DNA of 64,000 nucleotides from Pelagomonas calceolata (taxonomy: Eukaryota; Sar; Pelagophyceae; Pelagomonadales; Pelagomonadaceae), in assembly GCA_918797485.1 (NCBI GenBank), contig CAKKNE010000004.1, forward strand, positions 4,030,001 through 4,094,000, given 5' to 3'. Position 1 is the stretch's first letter. Each line of letters starts with the position of its first letter. Position numbers and translations under genes: made by a program. The notes beneath the pieces are model-generated. The model had not been told where the DNA came from. It worked only from the letters and a program-made list of their open reading frames with translations, and did not search any database. This document shows, piece after piece, positions 46,858 to 56,038 of the stretch.

Positions 46858-48633
46858 CTATAGCCCATACAGCTCCCCGTACTTCGCCGTCAAGTAGTCC
46901 AGGAACGGCGCCGGATCGATGCCGTCGCCCGTAACCGCTCGCAGCAAGTCGTCGGGAGACGCGTAGGTGCTCCCGACCTCGTGGATCTCGGTGCGTAGCC
47001 ACTCGCGGAGCGGCGCGAACTCGCCGCGGCGGATCTGGTCCGAGAGGTCTGGTAATGCGTCCTCGGCCGCGGCGAAGATCTGCGCCGCCATGATCGCGCC
47101 GAGCGTGTACGACGGAAAGTAGCCCACGGCGCCGAAGGACCAGTGGATGTCCTGCAGGACCTGTGTGGAAATCAAATTTCGGGCGCCCCACGCCATCGAC
47201 GCGACCATCGCCATGACCGCTGGTTGATTTCCACACAGCTCTCGACCCCGCTCGCGTCGTCGGGCACATCAACATCAAGGCGCTCCTTCATGTACGCGTT
47301 CCACTGCTGCGGGATGGTCGCGACGTCCAATTCTCCCGCGAACAGAGCCCTTTCTACATCATATCGCAGGAACACGTGGAACGGATACGAGAGCTCGTCC
47401 GCTTCCACGCGGATCAGGCCCGGCTGCACGCGGTTGATGGCGCGGTAGAAGTCCTCGGGGGACGCCTCTTTCGTGTGCGGAAAGGCCTCGTGGAAGAGCG
47501 GCGCGGCGTACTCCCAAAACGCTTTGGATTGCAGGACCATGCGCTCCCACAGCAGGCTTTGGCTCTCGTGCGTGCCCATGGACAGGGCCTTGGAGACCGG
47601 TAATCCGTCGCCGACGGCGTCGCCCGCTCTACCCTGCTCGTAGAGCGCGTGGCCGACCTCGTGGACGGTGCCCGCGAAGCCCTCGAGCCAGTTGCCGTCG
47701 CTATAGCGCGTCGTGATGCGCACGTCCGTCGGACACGCGCCCCCCGTAAAAGGATGGGTCGAGACGTCGAAGCGGCCCTTCGTGAAATCGAAGCCGAGGT
47801 CTGCCGCTACCTTCTTCGAGAGCTCGGCCTGCTTCTCGACGGAGCCCTTCCACCCGGGGTGATCAAAGGCCAAAGCTGGAGGTAATGCGTCGACGTCCGG
47901 CGCGTCGCGCTTCTTGGCAAGCACCGCTTTCAGCAGCGGTTCGAGCCCTTCCCGCGTTTTTGCGAAGATCGCGTCGAGGCGTGATGCGGTCATTCCACGC
48001 TCGAAGGCGTCCAGCGCGCCGTCATACGGCTCGCCGGCCGCACAAACGTCGGGCCGCGTCGTCGCGGCCACCTCGCGCTTTAGGGCGAACATATCCTGCA
48101 AGATGGGTGCGTAGGCCGGGTAATCCGAGGCCTCGCGAGCCTTCTTCCACGCGACCTGCGCGGGCGATGCCGTCGTGTCGCGGCGATGGCGTCCAAGGGA
48201 CGCCGAGTCGCACGAAGCACTCGCTCTCGAGGCGCGCCTCGCGCTCGGCCAGGTCCTTGCTCTTGCGGCTCTCGACGTCGAAGCCCTCGATGGCATCCCT
48301 AACGTTCGCGTTCTCGCGCGCGTCGTCGAGCTTCAAGCCGCGAGCCGCGTCGATGACTTCGGCCATGCGAGCGCTCGTCCGCTTCTCGTGAATGACTCCC
48401 GCCAGCGCCTCCTTCTGTGCCGCGCGAGAGGCCGCGGAACCTTCGCTCATGAAGCATTGCTCATCGTAGGAGAGGATTCCGCTCACTTCTTCTAGTCGTG
48501 CCACCTCGCGCAGCTCCTTTGTCAGCGCGTCGTATGCAGTCGAACGCAGCGCGAGGCCACGACGCTGTGCCAGGCGCTTGGCACCAAACGCCACGGCTTG
48601 CACGAGATACATGCCGAGGAGTGACGCACGCAT
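46858..48633 (-). CDS. M32-family (Taq-type) metallocarboxypeptidase, three exons
   Basis: Exons 48633-48214, 48155-47247 and 47160-46858 give 543 residues. The catalytic zinc motif is GTVHEVGHALYEQG (HExxH), with HESQSLLWERM downstream, and GACPTDVRITTRYSDGN before it, all M32 signatures. Intron 1 (58 nt, GTGCGA...GCGCAG) joins LESECF to VAWKKAREASDYPAYAPIL. Intron 2 (47246-47161) is an introner and joins DDASG to VLQDIHWSFGAVGYFPSYTL. The N-terminus (MRASLLGMYLVQAVAFGAKR) may be a targeting signal. It trims C-terminal residues from peptides. Divergent from the DUS gene. Confidence 0.92.
47161..47238 (-). mobile_element. Introner forming M32 intron 2
   Basis: A 78-base element with perfect 15-base inverted ends: CTGTGTGGAAATCAA on the gene strand at its start and TTGATTTCCACACAG at its end. 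The intron is the element plus the eight bases before it (GTCGAGAG); the donor GT is in those flanking bases, the acceptor CAG in the element. Right flank GTCCTGCA shares 4 of 8 bases. Phase 0. Confidence 0.88.
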
Positions 48634-48885
48634 CGGTTTCGGTGCCCAGAGTATCTGTAAAGTTGCGCGCAAGCGCTGGGTCCAGTAATGCGCAACACGC
48701 GAGCGTCAAAGTGTGCCAGCTTTGATGATGAGGCAGTGAGAGCGAGCAAAGTTTGAGAACCGATTGTGCGGCGACTGGCGAAAGTGGGCACTGACTGCGC
48801 TGTGCTCGATCGCATAGATCATCGAACTCTCGAAGGAGCCAATTTTCAGGGTCGGCAAAGCCGGCACGATAGCAGTGCAGCGACA

Positions 48886-50666
48886 ATGTCCAGCTTTGAT
48901 GCAGCAGCACGACGCTTGCACCCGGACGCCTACGCGCGAGAGGAACCGACTGCACCAGTAGAGAAGAAGGTAGAGAAGAAAAAGAAACAGAAAAAACGGA
49001 AGGCCGCCGAGCCGCTGCCGGCCGTCGGCGACGTCATCGCCGCGCGCGGCCTCCGCAAGGGCGACGACGCGGAAGCGCGAGGCACGGTCACCAAAATTAA
49101 GCGCGCCAAGCGGGACGACAAGAAGAGCAAGCGCGGCGACCGCGTCTACCGTATTGAGTTGGAGGGCGGCGGGAGCCGGAAAACGCGATTGACGCACCTC
49201 GACTGGCGCCTCGTAAGGAAAGACACGAAGAGCTTCCTCGAGACGATGCGCAGCGGCGCCAAGATCGTCGCGCCCATGGTCGGCGGCTCGGAGCTCGCCT
49301 TCCGGCTTTTATGTAGGAGGCACGGCGCCAACGTCGCGTACACGCCCATGCTCGAAGCGTCGAAATTCCTCGACGACGCCGAGTTTAAAACCCAATTCTT
49401 CCAGACTCATGTTGATGATAAGCCGCTCGTGGCGCACTTCTGCGGCAACGACCCGAAGATAGTCGGTGCGGCCTGCAAGGAAGCGGCGAGATTAGGCGCC
49501 GACGCCGTGGACCTGAATCTCGGCTGTCCGCAACGCGTCGCCTATGCGGGCCACTACGGGTCGTACCTCATGAAGCAGGAAGATCGGGAGCTCGTCAAGG
49601 CGATCGTGCGGGCGATGCGGCGCGACACCCCTAAAGAAGTTGTGGTGTGTGTGAAGATACGGCTCATGGACACGCAGCCGGACACGCTGCAATTGGTCGA
49701 GGACCTGCGCGATAGCGGCGCGCAGGTCGTGGCCTTGCACGGGCGGCGACGAGCGACGTGGCACCGCGACGGTCCTGGTCTGTGTGGAAATCATGATCCT
49801 CCATGCCATCGAGCAGAGGCTGTTACGAGGACAACGTCGCGTCGATCGCGTGGGGCGCCCAAAAATTTGATTTTCACACAGGTCCTGGTGCTAGAGATGG
49901 ACCAGCGAACTTGGACGCCATCCGCCAGGTCAAGGAGGCGGTCGGAGACTCCGTGGTCATTGTATCGAACGGGAACGTGAGGAACTGCGGCGAGGCCGAG
50001 GAAGCGTTGGAGCTGACGAAGGCGGGAGGTGTTATGTCGGCGGAAGGTTTATTGAACGACCCCGCTTTATTTGAAGACGCCGTCTGTACTGATGTAAACG
50101 AAGAACGCCTCCGGAAAATTGCGCTAGCGCTAGAATACCTGGACCTCGTCGACGCGCACGGGAACCCCGCCGGCTATCGATCCATAGCGTTCCACTGTCG
50201 GAGAATAGCGAAGGACGCGCTCGACGCGTACGATGCCTTGGATGAGCTGTTGGACGGCCCCGATGTCGCGGCGGCGAGAAAAGTTCTCGAACGGTGCCGC
50301 CAGTACTGTACCGGGGAGAAAAATTATGAAGAGGACGCCGCGAAGAAAGCATCAGCCAAAAAGCGCGCCGCCGATAGATTAAGAACGCGCGAGGCCCGGA
50401 AACGCTTCGAGGGCCGCATGATACGCAAGGCGAAGCGCGAGGGCAAGGCGCTCGATTTTTATGTCAAACAAGGTCTGGACAAGCCGTCGCCGGATGATTT
50501 AAGGAAGCTACGCTCCATAAAGGACGAAAAGGCGCGACTTGCCGCTTGGAACGCCAAGCACCGCCAGCACTGCATCGCGTTCCATCTGTCGTCGTGCAAG
50601 CGGGGCGACTCGTGCGCGTTCCTCCACGATGCGGTGGTGGAGAGCGCCGATCTCGTGAGCGGGTAG
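48886..50666 (+). CDS. DUS1: tRNA-dihydrouridine synthase (DUS1-like) with C-terminal CCCH zinc finger
   Basis: Exons 48886-49771 and 49882-50666 give 556 residues. The FMN barrel is clear: KIVAPMVGGSELAFRLLCRR, YTPMLEASKF, the catalytic NLGCPQRVAYAGHYGSYLM, VKIRLMDTQPDTLQL and VIVSNGNVRNCGEAEEAL. It reduces uridine in the D-loop of tRNA, probably U16/U17. A Lys-rich N-terminal extension precedes the enzyme, and the C-terminus has HCIAFHLSSCKRGDSCAFLH, a CX7CX5CX3H finger that likely binds RNA. DUS1 usually lacks a finger; DUS3 has them at the N-terminus. The intron is an introner in phase 1. Confidence 0.93.
49780..49881 (+). mobile_element. Introner with intact 8-base target-site duplication in the DUS gene
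   Basis: A 102-base element from CTGTGTGGAAATCATG to TTTGATTTTCACACAG, with inverted ends. It is flanked by identical 8-base copies GTCCTGGT (49772-49779 and 49882-49889). The intron starts at the GT of the left copy and ends with the element's CAG, so the mRNA keeps a single copy. This is the clearest, probably youngest, copy here. Confidence 0.92.
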
Positions 50667-50812
50667 TAAGGCTCCTGTTTGTGTGTACTATTGCTACCCG
50701 GGGGCCCGCGGCGTCCGGACGTCGCGGTGGTGGCGTCCGGGCGAACGCACGCCACCGACGCGGCTCATCACTCACCGCCGGATAGAGTGTCCAAGACTAC
50801 AAAGAAACATCC

Positions 50813-52447
50813 TTACCGGGCGCACGTCGTTTTATTAGCCACGAGCAACTGCGGATCGAGGGGCATCCGCCTATTCAGATCGCGCTGCAACTCCCCAAAC
50901 CGGTCGAACTGGTGCACGACCGGGTACACCATCCCGCTCTCGTCGCGCACCTCCCCGAAGGTATCGTAGGCCACATCTAACGAGTTGCAGATCATCCCGA
51001 AGGTCGAGCCGAATTCTGTGGTCGATAAAGAGACGGCGTGGTCCAGCCGATTCAAATAAATGAGCTCCGTGAAGGTCCCCTGGTCGTAGCCCGCGCCGCA
51101 CGCCTCCACCACGGCATCCGACTTGCGCACGATCTCGAGCATGGTACTAACATCGGCCAGAAAAGCCCCGGAATTGATGGGCGGCACGTCCCGAAACTGT
51201 TCCCAGCCCGTGGGACAATGTCTAGGATAATGGTCCGCGTGGATGTGTTTCCGATCTTCGATGGTGAGAGAAGCCGTCTCCGTCGATGCTGTCAAACCTG
51301 AACAAGCAGAATACGCAAACGGATCCCGCTGGAAGTACAAGTCCCGCACGTCGGCGAACATGGCCCGATCGTACCTCGACCCGAACTCCAGGAGGTAACA
51401 GTACATGAATGTGAACTTGTAGTTCTTGATGAGCGGTCCGGGGAACGTTCTTTTCAACTCACGCATGTGGGGCCGTTGCATGATCTCCTCGACCTTCGTG
51501 TTACCTGTTAATGAGGCAAAGTACTCCAGGATCCGAGCGCCGTACCTTCGTCCCACGGCCAATAACGCGGCGTGGGCGCGGTGCGTGAACACTACTGCGT
51601 CTGCCGTACTTCCCGCCTCCCTCAGTGACCTCATAAACGCATACAGTGTAGAAGCGTCGTCATAGTTGTAGACCGAAAAAATCACGTCGCGCGTCGCGCC
51701 GCACTTCTGTTTCGACTGGAAGAGCTTTGGTCTCCTCGAAACCATCTGCTTGGCCATGGTCTCGCGCGACGACCACCTTTCTCTTCCTAGGCCTAACGCC
51801 GTCCACTTCTTTTTGGTTTTGGGCGACGTGTTCCTCGCCCGATTGTCATTTTTTCTGAGTTGATACCTGGTATAAATTTTGGATGCTTTGGTACAGCCAC
51901 TTTCGGTGAGTCGTTTCGCATCGAACACCACTGGCACTAAAGTGTTGCCTTGAATAACATCGCCGAACGCGTCCTGGCACAGCGCATCACATGTATGTCT
52001 GGTAGAAATATGTTTGGCCGCACCATGGGCGTAGAGCGAGACGCAGGGGCCCTCCACGGTCTCGCAGGGCGGGCCGGACGCCGAGCGCTCGAACGCGTCC
52101 AACAGACTGCCCTGGAAGACGACGCCGCGGACGGGCGCCACGACGCCCCGCATGCTGGCCACGGCGCCGCGGCCGGCCTTCGACGCGTCCTGCGTGAGCG
52201 CGCACCAGGGGAAGAGCGCCGCCACCCGCGTGAGCTCCGGGGGTGCGGGCGCGTCCAATTTGATGACCGCGTCGATCTCGGCGCGCGCCCTGCGGCCGAC
52301 GTGCACCATGCCGTAGGAGGCGGAGCGCAGGAACGCGTAGAGGTGCTGGGCCGCATCCGGCGCCGCTGCATCTTTGAGGATGCCGACGACGCGTACGGGC
52401 TCCGCGGCGGCGTGCTGGAGCAGTGCGGCCAGCAGCCATGCGCGCAT
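50813..52447 (-). CDS. Secreted glycosyltransferase-like protein
   Basis: A 544-residue protein starting MRAWLLAALLQHAAAEPV, a signal peptide. The C-terminal half has a GT-A-like core: VIFSVYNYDDASTLYAFMRS, KNYKFTFMYCYLLEFGSRYD, then MFADVRDLYFQRDPF (DxR-D metal-site type) and PPINSGAFLADVSTMLEIVR, as in several algal and bacterial sugar transferases of unknown substrate. The N-terminal half is Cys-containing and unassigned. Likely Golgi. Confidence 0.6.
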   Translation of the reverse strand: MRAWLLAALLQHAAAEPVRVVGILKDAAAPDAAQHLYAFLRSASYGMVHVGRRARAEIDAVIKLDAPAPPELTRVAALFPWCALTQDASKAGRGAVASMRGVVAPVRGVVFQGSLLDAFERSASGPPCETVEGPCVSLYAHGAAKHISTRHTCDALCQDAFGDVIQGNTLVPVVFDAKRLTESGCTKASKIYTRYQLRKNDNRARNTSPKTKKKWTALGLGRERWSSRETMAKQMVSRRPKLFQSKQKCGATRDVIFSVYNYDDASTLYAFMRSLREAGSTADAVVFTHRAHAALLAVGRRYGARILEYFASLTGNTKVEEIMQRPHMRELKRTFPGPLIKNYKFTFMYCYLLEFGSRYDRAMFADVRDLYFQRDPFAYSACSGLTASTETASLTIEDRKHIHADHYPRHCPTGWEQFRDVPPINSGAFLADVSTMLEIVRKSDAVVEACGAGYDQGTFTELIYLNRLDHAVSLSTTEFGSTFGMICNSLDVAYDTFGEVRDESGMVYPVVHQFDRFGELQRDLNRRMPLDPQLLVANKTTCAR

Positions 52448-52723
52448 GGCTGCCCGACTGCGCTACGGCTGCCCTTAGATGGATGCGACTGCGCTGCGGC
52501 CCCGGGCTGCCTCAGACGGCTGCGTCCATCGCTTTTCGAGGCGCACAATAATTTTCGAGGCTCAAGCTAGTGTGTCGACGCTAGCTCTTCACGCAGAGCC
52601 AGGCAAGGGAAAGGCTCTAAACAGCTCGTGTTCGACCCCAAGTCACGCGTGCGCCCACGAGAGGCTGCCCTCAGGCCGCTGCACCACTGCTGCTCAAGTT
52701 AGCTGACACACAGAGCCCACAAA

Positions 52724-53647
52724 ATGGCCACGGTCGAGAAGAAGGTGACGCCCGGGAAGACCGACCCCTTCGGCACGGGAAAGATCCTCGTCACGGACTG
52801 CCTGGACAAGTTCGCCCAACAGCAGTCGGACCCCTTCCTGTTGTTACATCATTTTGGGCCGGCCCATATCAGTGCGATGCCGCAATTTGGGATGCACCCG
52901 CATCGTGGGTTCAACGAGTGCCCCTACCTGAAGCAGGGTCGGTGGCTGGGAACGGATCCCTGGAACATGCGCGGCGAAGGCCAGGACGCGTTGTTCGCCG
53001 AGGGCCAACTCCAGTGGGGCAAGAGCGGCCGCGGCATCGAACATGGCATGAAATTTGATCCAACGTACGACGGCCCCGTGCAAGGCTTCCAGCTCTGGAT
53101 CAATCTCAAGTCTGCGAATAAACTGGACCCGCCGGAGTTCCAGAACGCGCGCGCCGACGCCATGCCGCTGGTCGACGTGGCTCCTGGTGTTCGGGCGAAG
53201 GTCCTGCTCGGCGAGCTCAACGGCCAGGCGTCGCCGGTCGAGACGCAGGGCATCCGCTGTCAATATGTAGACTATGAACTAGAAGCCGGCAGCGAGGCGA
53301 CGCATCCCCGCGCGACGGGCATGAGCACGCTCTTCGTTTATGTGTACGAGGGCTCCGGCACGTTTTGTGGTACCTCGGCGAAAAAGGGCGAGGTCCTCCG
53401 CCTGTCGAGTTCGGGCGACGTGCACGTCAAAGCGTCGTCCAGATTGGGCTTCATGCTCCTCGCCGGGCAACCACTACGAGAGCCCATCGTGCAGCACGGC
53501 CCCTTCGTCATGTCGACGCAAGACCAGATCATGCAGGCCTTCCAGGACTACCACTCGGGCAACTTCCTCGCGGAGGAGTGCACGTACAAGCTCCACACGA
53601 AGGGCAAGACTACTACAACAAAGAGACGCATCGAGGGGCGACGGTAA
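52724..53647 (+). CDS. Pirin-family cupin protein
   Basis: A 307-residue bicupin protein. Pirin markers: FGMHPHRGFNECPYLKQG (metal ligands), GKSGRGIEHGMKF, VQGFQLWINLKSANK, and the C-terminal GQPLREPIVQHGPFVMSTQD followed by QIMQAFQDYHSGNF. Pirins bind a non-haem metal; some act as quercetinases or transcription cofactors. The His ligands of the first barrel look intact. Its stop lies 8 bases from the SepSecS stop on the opposite strand. Confidence 0.93.
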   Translation: MATVEKKVTPGKTDPFGTGKILVTDCLDKFAQQQSDPFLLLHHFGPAHISAMPQFGMHPHRGFNECPYLKQGRWLGTDPWNMRGEGQDALFAEGQLQWGKSGRGIEHGMKFDPTYDGPVQGFQLWINLKSANKLDPPEFQNARADAMPLVDVAPGVRAKVLLGELNGQASPVETQGIRCQYVDYELEAGSEATHPRATGMSTLFVYVYEGSGTFCGTSAKKGEVLRLSSSGDVHVKASSRLGFMLLAGQPLREPIVQHGPFVMSTQDQIMQAFQDYHSGNFLAEECTYKLHTKGKTTTTKRRIEGRR

Positions 53648-53655
53648 GACTACTA

Positions 53656-55197
53656 CTACAAATTACTAGTGGAAAGGCTATCCTGGGAGTCGCTCCGTCG
53701 CCGCAGCTCCTTGTCCAGCTGCTTGTGCGCCTGGCCGAAGGCCCGATCTAATCGCCCCACGAAGTCCGCGAGCTCTCGACCAGAAGCACCGAGGGCGCAG
53801 GCCGCCGTGAAGTAGGGTTCTGGGTAATCGTCGCACGACGCGCCCCACCCAACAAAGGAATAGCCGGCGATGTCCTTCGCGTCCGTTTCCCGGGCGACGA
53901 CGCGTGTCCCGGAAACGCACCGCGTAAACAGCATCGAGCCGAACTTCGTGCACCGGTCCCGCACGGCATTATCATCGTCCTTCACGCGTCTAGCTTTCGC
54001 CGCCAACGCCGACAGCGTCACACCGAACGAGATGCGGTTGTGCGGCGTGTCCAGAAGACGCTCGCCGTGCTTCCGCGCGACGTCTTCTAGTGACGAACGG
54101 AAGCCCTCCAATTGCGCTTCCCGCTCATCCAGTAAAGATCGCCAGCCGTTGCGCCCTAGACCAAGTAAAGTTGCTAATAAATCAACACAGGGCGTCGCCG
54201 ACGCGCGGCCGGGGTAGGCCCTCCCAATCGTATCGATTATATCAGCATCGTTCCCGGCGACGACGGCGCCGCCGACGGGCACCAGAAAATTTTTATCGGT
54301 GGAGGCCACGACGACGTCCACCCTTCCGACGCGCGATGCTCGCGCGATTTGGGCACAAGTCTTCGAGCACTGCACGCCATAGGCGTTGTTCACGACATGT
54401 CTCACATTGTGCTTCAGGCAGAGGCGCGCCACGCCGACGACGTCGTCCGGCGCGCGCGGCGCGAAGCACGAGGTCGTCGTCACGATGCAAAAAACATCTT
54501 CATTATTTTGCAGCCTCCGCTCAAGTGCTTCGAGGTTCGTGCGCAGCTCATCAGAAGATGGAGGTGGTTGAGTTTTTCGGTTGTGGATCGGGGCCGACCC
54601 ATCGGTACGGGGTGCGACGACCTCCGCCTCCAGACCGGCTAACAGTATACCTTTAAAGCACGACTTCTGGTCGACGCGGCACCAGAGCGCTTTCGACTTC
54701 TTGGCTCGTTCCGTCGGCGGGAGCTGGTTCCGCAGCGCGAGGAGGCATAACGATAGCGATAGGCCCGTCGCGCAGGGCAAGACGACAGCTCTCCGAAACT
54801 CGACCAGGCCCGCCTCTTTCAGCGCGTCCAGCGCTAATGCATTTGCGAGTTTAGCTAGTAACGAGCTACCGGCCGCCTTGGGCTGCACCGCCGCCACGTC
54901 GCCGGAGCGACCGACGCCGTGCGCCAGCCCGAAGTGCCTCCTCCTTACAACACCGCTGAGGACGCGCGCCTCCCGCTCGCCGACGCCGACGTTCTCCTCG
55001 AAGTTGTTCGAGTCCATCGCGGCGCAGTCCCGCAGCAGCTTCTCGACCGCGTCGTCGGACCAGCCTTTCGTGGGGAGGCGGCGCTGGTCGACGAGCTCCT
55101 GGACGGGCCGGCGGTTCGTCTTTTCCACTTGTCTTGCTTGGTCGACGACGTGCGCGTCGACGAGCTTCGCGGCGCTGTCGTAGAAGGCGGCGTCCAT
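53656..55197 (-). CDS. SEPSECS: O-phosphoseryl-tRNA(Sec) selenium transferase (SepSecS)
   Basis: A 513-residue PLP enzyme, ATG at 55197. It follows human SepSecS closely: LPTKGWSDDAVEKLLRDCAA, MDSNNFEENVGVGEREARV, HGVGRSGDVAAVQPKAAGSS, TTTSCFAPRAPDDVV, VVNNAYGVQCSKTC and ASTDKNFLVPVGGAVVAG, whose Lys is the PLP-binding residue. It converts phosphoseryl-tRNA(Sec) to Sec-tRNA(Sec) with selenophosphate. This proves the host decodes UGA as Sec and directly supports the SelU reading at the other end of the window. Length fits the family (about 500). Confidence 0.97.
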   Translation of the reverse strand: MDAAFYDSAAKLVDAHVVDQARQVEKTNRRPVQELVDQRRLPTKGWSDDAVEKLLRDCAAMDSNNFEENVGVGEREARVLSGVVRRRHFGLAHGVGRSGDVAAVQPKAAGSSLLAKLANALALDALKEAGLVEFRRAVVLPCATGLSLSLCLLALRNQLPPTERAKKSKALWCRVDQKSCFKGILLAGLEAEVVAPRTDGSAPIHNRKTQPPPSSDELRTNLEALERRLQNNEDVFCIVTTTSCFAPRAPDDVVGVARLCLKHNVRHVVNNAYGVQCSKTCAQIARASRVGRVDVVVASTDKNFLVPVGGAVVAGNDADIIDTIGRAYPGRASATPCVDLLATLLGLGRNGWRSLLDEREAQLEGFRSSLEDVARKHGERLLDTPHNRISFGVTLSALAAKARRVKDDDNAVRDRCTKFGSMLFTRCVSGTRVVARETDAKDIAGYSFVGWGASCDDYPEPYFTAACALGASGRELADFVGRLDRAFGQAHKQLDKELRRRSDSQDSLSTSNL

Positions 55198-55666
55198 CGT
55201 TTTTTTGTGTCTTTCAGAGAGGCCGCTCTCTTGGTCGGCGCAGATCTCGGCGCAGAGGTGCAGAGGCGGGTCTTTCTGACCTCGAATGCCTCGAGGGTGT
55301 CCGGGATGAGTCACACACGACGCCTGACTAGCAGCGGTGCAATATTACGCTGGTAAATCCCCGATGATGCGCGGACGCGTCGATGCGGTCTAGTATGTCA
55401 TTACTACACTAGATCGAAAAAATAAACCGGCTGCGCGCGGCCTTCGCGCGAAGCCGTGCGACGTCACCTGTCGAGGTCGTTGCCGCAGAGCACTCCCACC
55501 ACTGCGACCAGGCCCGCCGGCTTCAGCTCCAGGCGCCAAGACATAAAGTGGTCACCCCTCTTTGCCATCGAGTTTGGGCTGCGCACGACGCACCGGCGCA
55601 GCGCGAAATCGGCGCAGCAAACAGTGCGGCCACCGGACCCCGCCGCCGCGACACCCTGCAAAAAAA
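55198..55666. other. Divergent promoter region, SepSecS / LAMTOR3-like
   Basis: TACACTAG at 55405-55412 matches the promoter core; with TCTAGT at about 55389-55394 it makes a loose inverted repeat (TCTAGT...ACTAGA). No gene seen. Confidence 0.45.
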
Positions 55667-56038
55667 ATGAGCGACTTCGAGGCCGACTTCGACGGCGCCG
55701 CGCTCGCCGAGGCCTGGCGCGCGCACCGGCGCGAGGGCCTGCGGCATTTGGTCGTGACGGGCCGCGACGGCGCGACGCTCGGCACCTATGCGGGCGACGG
55801 CGCCGGCGACGCGGCGCCGCCGGCTCAATTGATAGCGGCCATCGTCTCGCAGGCCCAAAAGATGCGCCTCGGCAACCTGGAGTCGCTCGTGGCGTTATAT
55901 GATAGGTTGTGCCTGGTGGTCCTCGACGCGCCGCCCTTCGCGGCGACGGTCGTCGCGGCGCCGGGCGCGGACGTGGACGCGATCCTGGCGCTGCGGCCGG
56001 CGCTTGCGGCGGCGATGCGGAGGACGAGCCTAAATTAG
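55667..56038 (+). CDS. LAMTOR3-like roadblock protein (Ragulator)
   Basis: A 123-residue protein with ATG at 55667. It shows the roadblock/LC7 pattern of LAMTOR3 (MP1): LRHLVVTGRDGATLGTYA, then IAAIVSQAQKMRLGNLESLV, ALYDRLCLVVLDAPPFAATV and a final helix. LAMTOR2/3 form the scaffold that docks Rag GTPases and MTORC1 on lysosomes. The match is by pattern with modest identity. Its stop codon overlaps the end of the convergent Tic22-like gene by four bases. Confidence 0.6.
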   Translation: MSDFEADFDGAALAEAWRAHRREGLRHLVVTGRDGATLGTYAGDGAGDAAPPAQLIAAIVSQAQKMRLGNLESLVALYDRLCLVVLDAPPFAATVVAAPGADVDAILALRPALAAAMRRTSLN

